Positions 13,091-15,821 of a DNA stretch of 15,821 nt are shown here, in pieces; positions within the stretch are counted from its first letter, which is position 1, and the number at the start of each line of letters is the position of its first letter. The notes beneath the pieces were generated by a model. The model had not been told where the DNA came from. It ran no database searches and worked only from the letters and a program-made list of their open reading frames with translations. The stretch lies in assembly GCA_007123015.1 (NCBI GenBank), contig SKSL01000093.1, positions 1-15,821 of the forward strand, in the 5' to 3' direction. This DNA comes from Natronohydrobacter sp. (GTDB taxonomy: Bacteria; Pseudomonadota; Alphaproteobacteria; Rhodobacterales; Rhodobacteraceae). A program made the translations under genes and the position numbers.

Positions 13091-14770
13091 TCAGCGATTA
13101 TATTCCAGCAGTGCCCCTGACACGTCGTCGTCAAATTCTTCGCGCCCGGCCCATGCTGCCAATTCCCATTTGACTGCATCAAGACAGGCTGAGCCCTCGA
13201 GCCGCGCCAGTTTTGTAAGCGACTCGCGCAGCCCCTCCTGCCCGTATTCTTCGCCTGCATGATTGGTGCATTCGGTGATTCCGTCCGAATACAGGAACAA
13301 GCGATCGCCGGGTGACAGGCAGGTTTCAATTGTTTCATATTCGGCGTTCTGAATCAGGCCAATCGGCAACCCCCCATCCCCCAGGAATTCGACGCGACCG
13401 TCTGCGCGTTGCACTGCGGGGTGTGGATGGCCAGCCTGCACCATTTGCGCCAGTCCTGAATCAAGATCCAGATCGACATAGGCGATCGTGAGGTAGGTTT
13501 CGGTCTCCAGTTCATCCAGCATCAGATCGTTTATGCGACGGGCGACGACGTCGGGGCGCAAAGCGCGGGGCTGCCCGGTCGCAGGGTCCAGCTTGAGCGC
13601 AATATTCTGAGTATGGTCGCTGCCTGTAAAGAGCGCCGCAATACGCGCACCAAGCATGGCTGCCGCCACGCCATGGCCTGCAACATCAATCGAATAGATG
13701 CCAATACGTGCAGTATCGATTTCGAACGCCCCGACCATATCGCCCCCGACATGGCCAGATGATTGCAGCAGCAAGGATAATCGGCTGCCATTGAAATCGT
13801 GATCCCGGTTCCTGATGAGGAATTGCTGCAGGCGACGAGCTTCCAACAAGTCGCGATCAAGCGAATCGTAGAGCTTCTGTAACTCTGCAAATGCGGCTCT
13901 GAGCTCGGCATTCTGACGCTTGGCCAGCGCCTCGGATTTGCGCGCTGATTCGCGGGCCGCGTGCAATTCGGTGACATCGACCCGCAAGCTGACCCGTCCA
14001 CCATCCGCTGTCTGACGCTCCACGATCTGCAGCACCTTGCCATCTGCCAGCCGCTGACGCTGTCGTCGTGCAGTGTGGGGCCTTGCCAACTGCTCCTGCA
14101 ACCACTGTTCTTCGCGGCCCACAGCGCCACAAAACTGCCCCGACGCGATACCATGACGCAGGATATCCTCATAGCTGGCACCCTCAGTCATGGCCGAAGC
14201 CGTTTCCGGATAGAGTTTCCTGTAGCGACTATTGGCCAGCACAAGCCGATCATTGGCATCGAAATAAATGAAGCCATCGTCGAGCGCCTCGACCGCGGCG
14301 ACCAATTGGCTTTGTGCCTTGCGCAGGTCGCGCTGCACGGCGAGAAGCCGCTCTCCGGCCGTGATCCGCGCGCGCAGCTCGGTCGACATGACTGGTTTTG
14401 CGAGGAAATCATCTGCGCCCACATCCAGTCCCTGAGCCACGGCACCCTTGTCATCCTTGGCTGTCAGCAAGATGAAATAGCTGTAGCGATCCTGCGACAG
14501 CGCCCGGAAATGACGGCAGAATTCAAGCCCGTCCATGCCCGGCATCATCCAGTCTGACAACACAAGATCGAAGTAATCGTTATGACAAAGATCGAGTGCT
14601 GCGACCCCCGAACTGGCTTCGGTCACATGATACCCCCATTGCTGAAGGTGGCGCGAGAAGATGATCCGTTGTGCGCGACTGTCATCGACGATCAACGCTC
14701 TTTTCTGCGCATCCGCCAAACAGGCGCTCTGAACTTGTCTTTCCTGCACAGATATCACCCAACTCACCAC
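13091..14770 (-). CDS. Response regulator with PAS and PP2C (SpoIIE/RsbU-type) phosphatase domains
   Basis: A cytoplasmic signalling protein of up to 559 residues. REC domain, about 24-140: acidic pair D29-D30, phosphoacceptor Asp73 in LVLSDWMMPGMDG, Thr103 and Lys125. PAS-like domain, about 155-270, with EALDDGFIYFDANDRLVLAN. A helical linker, about 270-320, begins the RsbU-type phosphatase, which has its metal aspartates in GGDMVGAF (D344), IDVAGHG (D362), YSDGITE (D496) and FDDDVS (about D548), so it should be active. Proteins of this design dephosphorylate an anti-sigma antagonist (STAS) to release a sigma factor when REC is phosphorylated; no STAS or anti-sigma gene is in the window. The start is uncertain: GTG at 14770 is the longest, and GTG 14758 or 14749 (with GGGTGATATCT before it) is equally possible; no ATG lies before the REC domain. 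Divergent from the HPt gene, its likely partner. Confidence 0.93.
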   Translation of the reverse strand: MVSWVISVQERQVQSACLADAQKRALIVDDSRAQRIIFSRHLQQWGYHVTEASSGVAALDLCHNDYFDLVLSDWMMPGMDGLEFCRHFRALSQDRYSYFILLTAKDDKGAVAQGLDVGADDFLAKPVMSTELRARITAGERLLAVQRDLRKAQSQLVAAVEALDDGFIYFDANDRLVLANSRYRKLYPETASAMTEGASYEDILRHGIASGQFCGAVGREEQWLQEQLARPHTARRQRQRLADGKVLQIVERQTADGGRVSLRVDVTELHAARESARKSEALAKRQNAELRAAFAELQKLYDSLDRDLLEARRLQQFLIRNRDHDFNGSRLSLLLQSSGHVGGDMVGAFEIDTARIGIYSIDVAGHGVAAAMLGARIAALFTGSDHTQNIALKLDPATGQPRALRPDVVARRINDLMLDELETETYLTIAYVDLDLDSGLAQMVQAGHPHPAVQRADGRVEFLGDGGLPIGLIQNAEYETIETCLSPGDRLFLYSDGITECTNHAGEEYGQEGLRESLTKLARLEGSACLDAVKWELAAWAGREEFDDDVSGALLEYNR

Positions 14771-14809
14771 TCAGCTGCGCATGCAATGCTCAGGACCGAT
14801 ATGGCACCG

Positions 14810-14833
14810 GCGGTTTAATTTCTGGTAAACCGC
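14810..14833. promoter_or_regulatory. Operator-like inverted repeat between the PP2C regulator and HPt genes
   Basis: GCGGTTTA (14810-14817) and TAAACCGC (14826-14833) are perfectly complementary 8-mers separated by ATTTCTGG. The 24-bp element sits in the 152-bp divergent intergenic region, 40 bp from the phosphatase start, and is a good candidate for a dimeric regulator site. It also contains TTAA-N7-TAAA, one base from a CtrA full site. Confidence 0.5.
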
Positions 14834-14871
14834 TAAAAATTTTTCCAAATTCAGAGAGCAGGTAAGAGACG

Positions 14872-14891
14872 GTTAGACTTCAGATGCTAAC
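14872..14891. promoter_or_regulatory. Second, weaker inverted repeat in the same region
   Basis: GTTAG (14872-14876) and CTAAC (14887-14891) flank ten bases, 31 bp before the HPt start. The arms are short and could be chance. Confidence 0.2.
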
Positions 14892-14922
14892 AGGAAAATG
14901 ACAACGCGGGTTGGAATGGTGA

Positions 14923-15267
14923 ATGATTAACTGGAAACGTGTTTCTGAAATTTTCGAGGATTTCGGCGAAGACGGCTTCGCTGAAGTCACCGATCTTTTC
15001 GTACTGGAAGCTGAAGAAGCACTCGAACGGCTTGTTCAGGCAGAAACGCCCGAGCGGATGCGGGCAGAGTTTCATTTCCTCAAAGGGGCCGCACTGACGC
15101 TGGGCTTCGATGATATCGCGGAGATCTGTGCCACAGGAGAACAGCTTGCCGAAGCAGATCAGGATTGCCGGGCCGAAAAAAGTCAGGTTATCGAACAATT
15201 GCCCAGAACCTGCGCCGCCTTTCTGGAGCAGTGGCGGTCCCGGGTTGCAGTTGGTTCGGCAAAGTGA
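14923..15267 (+). CDS. HPt histidine phosphotransfer protein
   Basis: A 114-residue, acidic, mostly helical protein consisting of one HPt domain. HFLKGAALTLGF (51-62) is the HPt signature, with His51 as the phosphorylated residue and the H-x-L-K-G-A pattern kept. The surrounding helices (SEIFEDFGEDGFAEVTDLFVLEAEEALERL before, DDIAEICATGEQLAEADQ after) fit the four-helix bundle. It has no kinase or receiver domain of its own, so it should shuttle phosphate between a hybrid kinase elsewhere and a receiver. The divergent REC-PAS-PP2C gene is the obvious candidate partner by position. ATG 14923 has only a loose ribosome-binding site (GGAATGG about four bases upstream). It converges on ilvA with 23 bp between stop codons. 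HPt identity is firm; pairing with the neighbour is inferred. Confidence 0.9.
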   Translation: MINWKRVSEIFEDFGEDGFAEVTDLFVLEAEEALERLVQAETPERMRAEFHFLKGAALTLGFDDIAEICATGEQLAEADQDCRAEKSQVIEQLPRTCAAFLEQWRSRVAVGSAK

Positions 15268-15273
15268 AAACAG

Positions 15274-15290
15274 GCGTTGAACAAAAACGC
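15274..15290 (-). terminator. Weak hairpin between HPt and ilvA stop codons
   Basis: GCGTT (15274-15278) pairs with AACGC (15286-15290) around GAACAAA. On the minus strand it immediately follows the ilvA stop and is trailed by CTGTTTTC, so it may end ilvA transcripts. The stem is only five bases. Confidence 0.35.
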
Positions 15291-15821
15291 TCAGATGACG
15301 AAGCCTGCGATGACGTCATCATCGGTGATGTCGGTAAATGTGAAACCTGCTGCATGCATCCGGTCGAAAAGTGCCTTGAAATTACCCGGCTTGGATGTTT
15401 CGAGACCGATCAGGACAGTCCCGAAGTTTCGCGCCGTCTTCTTCAAATACTCGAACCGGGCAATATCATCCTCGGGGCCCAAGGTTTCCAGAAAATCGCG
15501 CAGGGCGCCCGGGCGTTGTGGCAGGCGCAGCATCAGATACTTCTTCGTCCCCTGATAGCGCATCGCCCGCTCCTTGACCTCTGGCAAGCGCTCGAAATCG
15601 AAATTGCCGCCAGATGTCAGGCATATCACCGTCTTTCCTGCGATCTCATCAGCCAAAAGCGGCAATACATCAACCGAAAGCGCGCCCGCAGGTTCAAGCA
15701 CGATACCTTCCACATTCAGCATCTCGAGCATGGTGACGCAGATCCGGTTTTCCGGCGCGATCAGCACATGCCCGACTGCCGTGTCGCGCAACTGCGCAAA
15801 GGTCTGCCTTCCGATCCGCGC
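15291..15821 (-). CDS. ilvA: Threonine ammonia-lyase, C-terminal part (cut by window edge)
   Basis: The frame is open from the window edge, so this is the last 176 residues of a longer protein; an internal TTG at 15791 is not a real start. The end of the PLP-dependent catalytic domain is visible: VEGIVLEPAGALSVDVLPLL, then GKTVICLTSGGNFDFERL, where the glycine-rich SGGN is the phosphate-binding element late in the fold. From KKYLMLRLPQRPGALRDFL onward is one ACT-like regulatory domain with DDIARFEYLKK and GTVLIGLET, typical of the short (about 400-residue) biosynthetic threonine deaminases. The enzyme converts threonine to 2-oxobutanoate, the first committed step to isoleucine; the ACT-like domain is the usual site of isoleucine feedback. 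Serine/threonine dehydratases without this domain are excluded. Confidence 0.93.
   Translation of the reverse strand, partial: ARIGRQTFAQLRDTAVGHVLIAPENRICVTMLEMLNVEGIVLEPAGALSVDVLPLLADEIAGKTVICLTSGGNFDFERLPEVKERAMRYQGTKKYLMLRLPQRPGALRDFLETLGPEDDIARFEYLKKTARNFGTVLIGLETSKPGNFKALFDRMHAAGFTFTDITDDDVIAGFVI

Overview
The window reads as chromosomal DNA of an alphaproteobacterium, most likely of the Rhodobacteraceae (Rhodobacter/Roseobacter type). This is an inference from recognisable protein families, high GC with GC-rich third positions, and the character of the proteins: four-cysteine adenylate kinase, DUF4864, bacterial sodium channel, and a conserved beta-helix protein. I see no tRNA, rRNA, CRISPR array, insertion sequence or integrase. 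It looks like ordinary core-plus-accessory chromosome, not an island.

Layout. (a) 1-2911, minus strand: acetyl-CoA synthetase (acs), adenylate kinase (adk) and the start of a DUF4212 symporter small subunit, an acetate/short-acid activation group. Acs releases AMP, which Adk returns to the ADP/ATP pool; the third gene usually partners a sodium:solute symporter. (b) 2912-3358: a 447-bp divergent control region with repeats and hairpins. (c) 3359-4054, plus strand: an orphan P-loop kinase-like protein whose last codons form a hairpin terminator shared with the convergent gene. (d) 4068-6356, minus strand: a 762-residue right-handed beta-helix (pectate-lyase-3 type) protein. (e) 6487-7896: divergent DUF4864 exported protein and CHAD-domain protein. 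(f) 7910-12464, minus strand: a co-directional run of ABC exporter, RumA/RlmD-type RNA methyltransferase, NaChBac-type voltage-gated sodium channel and a lipoprotein L,D-transpeptidase-fold enzyme. (g) 12465-13090: 626 bp without a recognisable gene, carrying a spaced 15-bp near-repeat, a 12-bp palindrome and a GAAA-loop hairpin. (h) 13091-15267: a REC-PAS-PP2C (RsbU-like) response regulator phosphatase divergent from a small HPt phosphotransfer protein, with a 24-bp operator-like palindrome between them. (i) 15291-15821, minus strand: the C-terminal end of threonine ammonia-lyase (ilvA), cut by the window edge.

The most interesting unit is (h). An HPt protein and a response-regulator phosphatase of the kind that drives sigma-factor partner switching share one promoter region. 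That suggests a phosphorelay feeding a general-stress or developmental switch. In Rhodobacter capsulatus a phosphatase of this architecture (RbaY) acts in a partner-switching system that affects gene-transfer-agent production; equivalence here is a hypothesis. No whole new defence or mobile system could be demonstrated.
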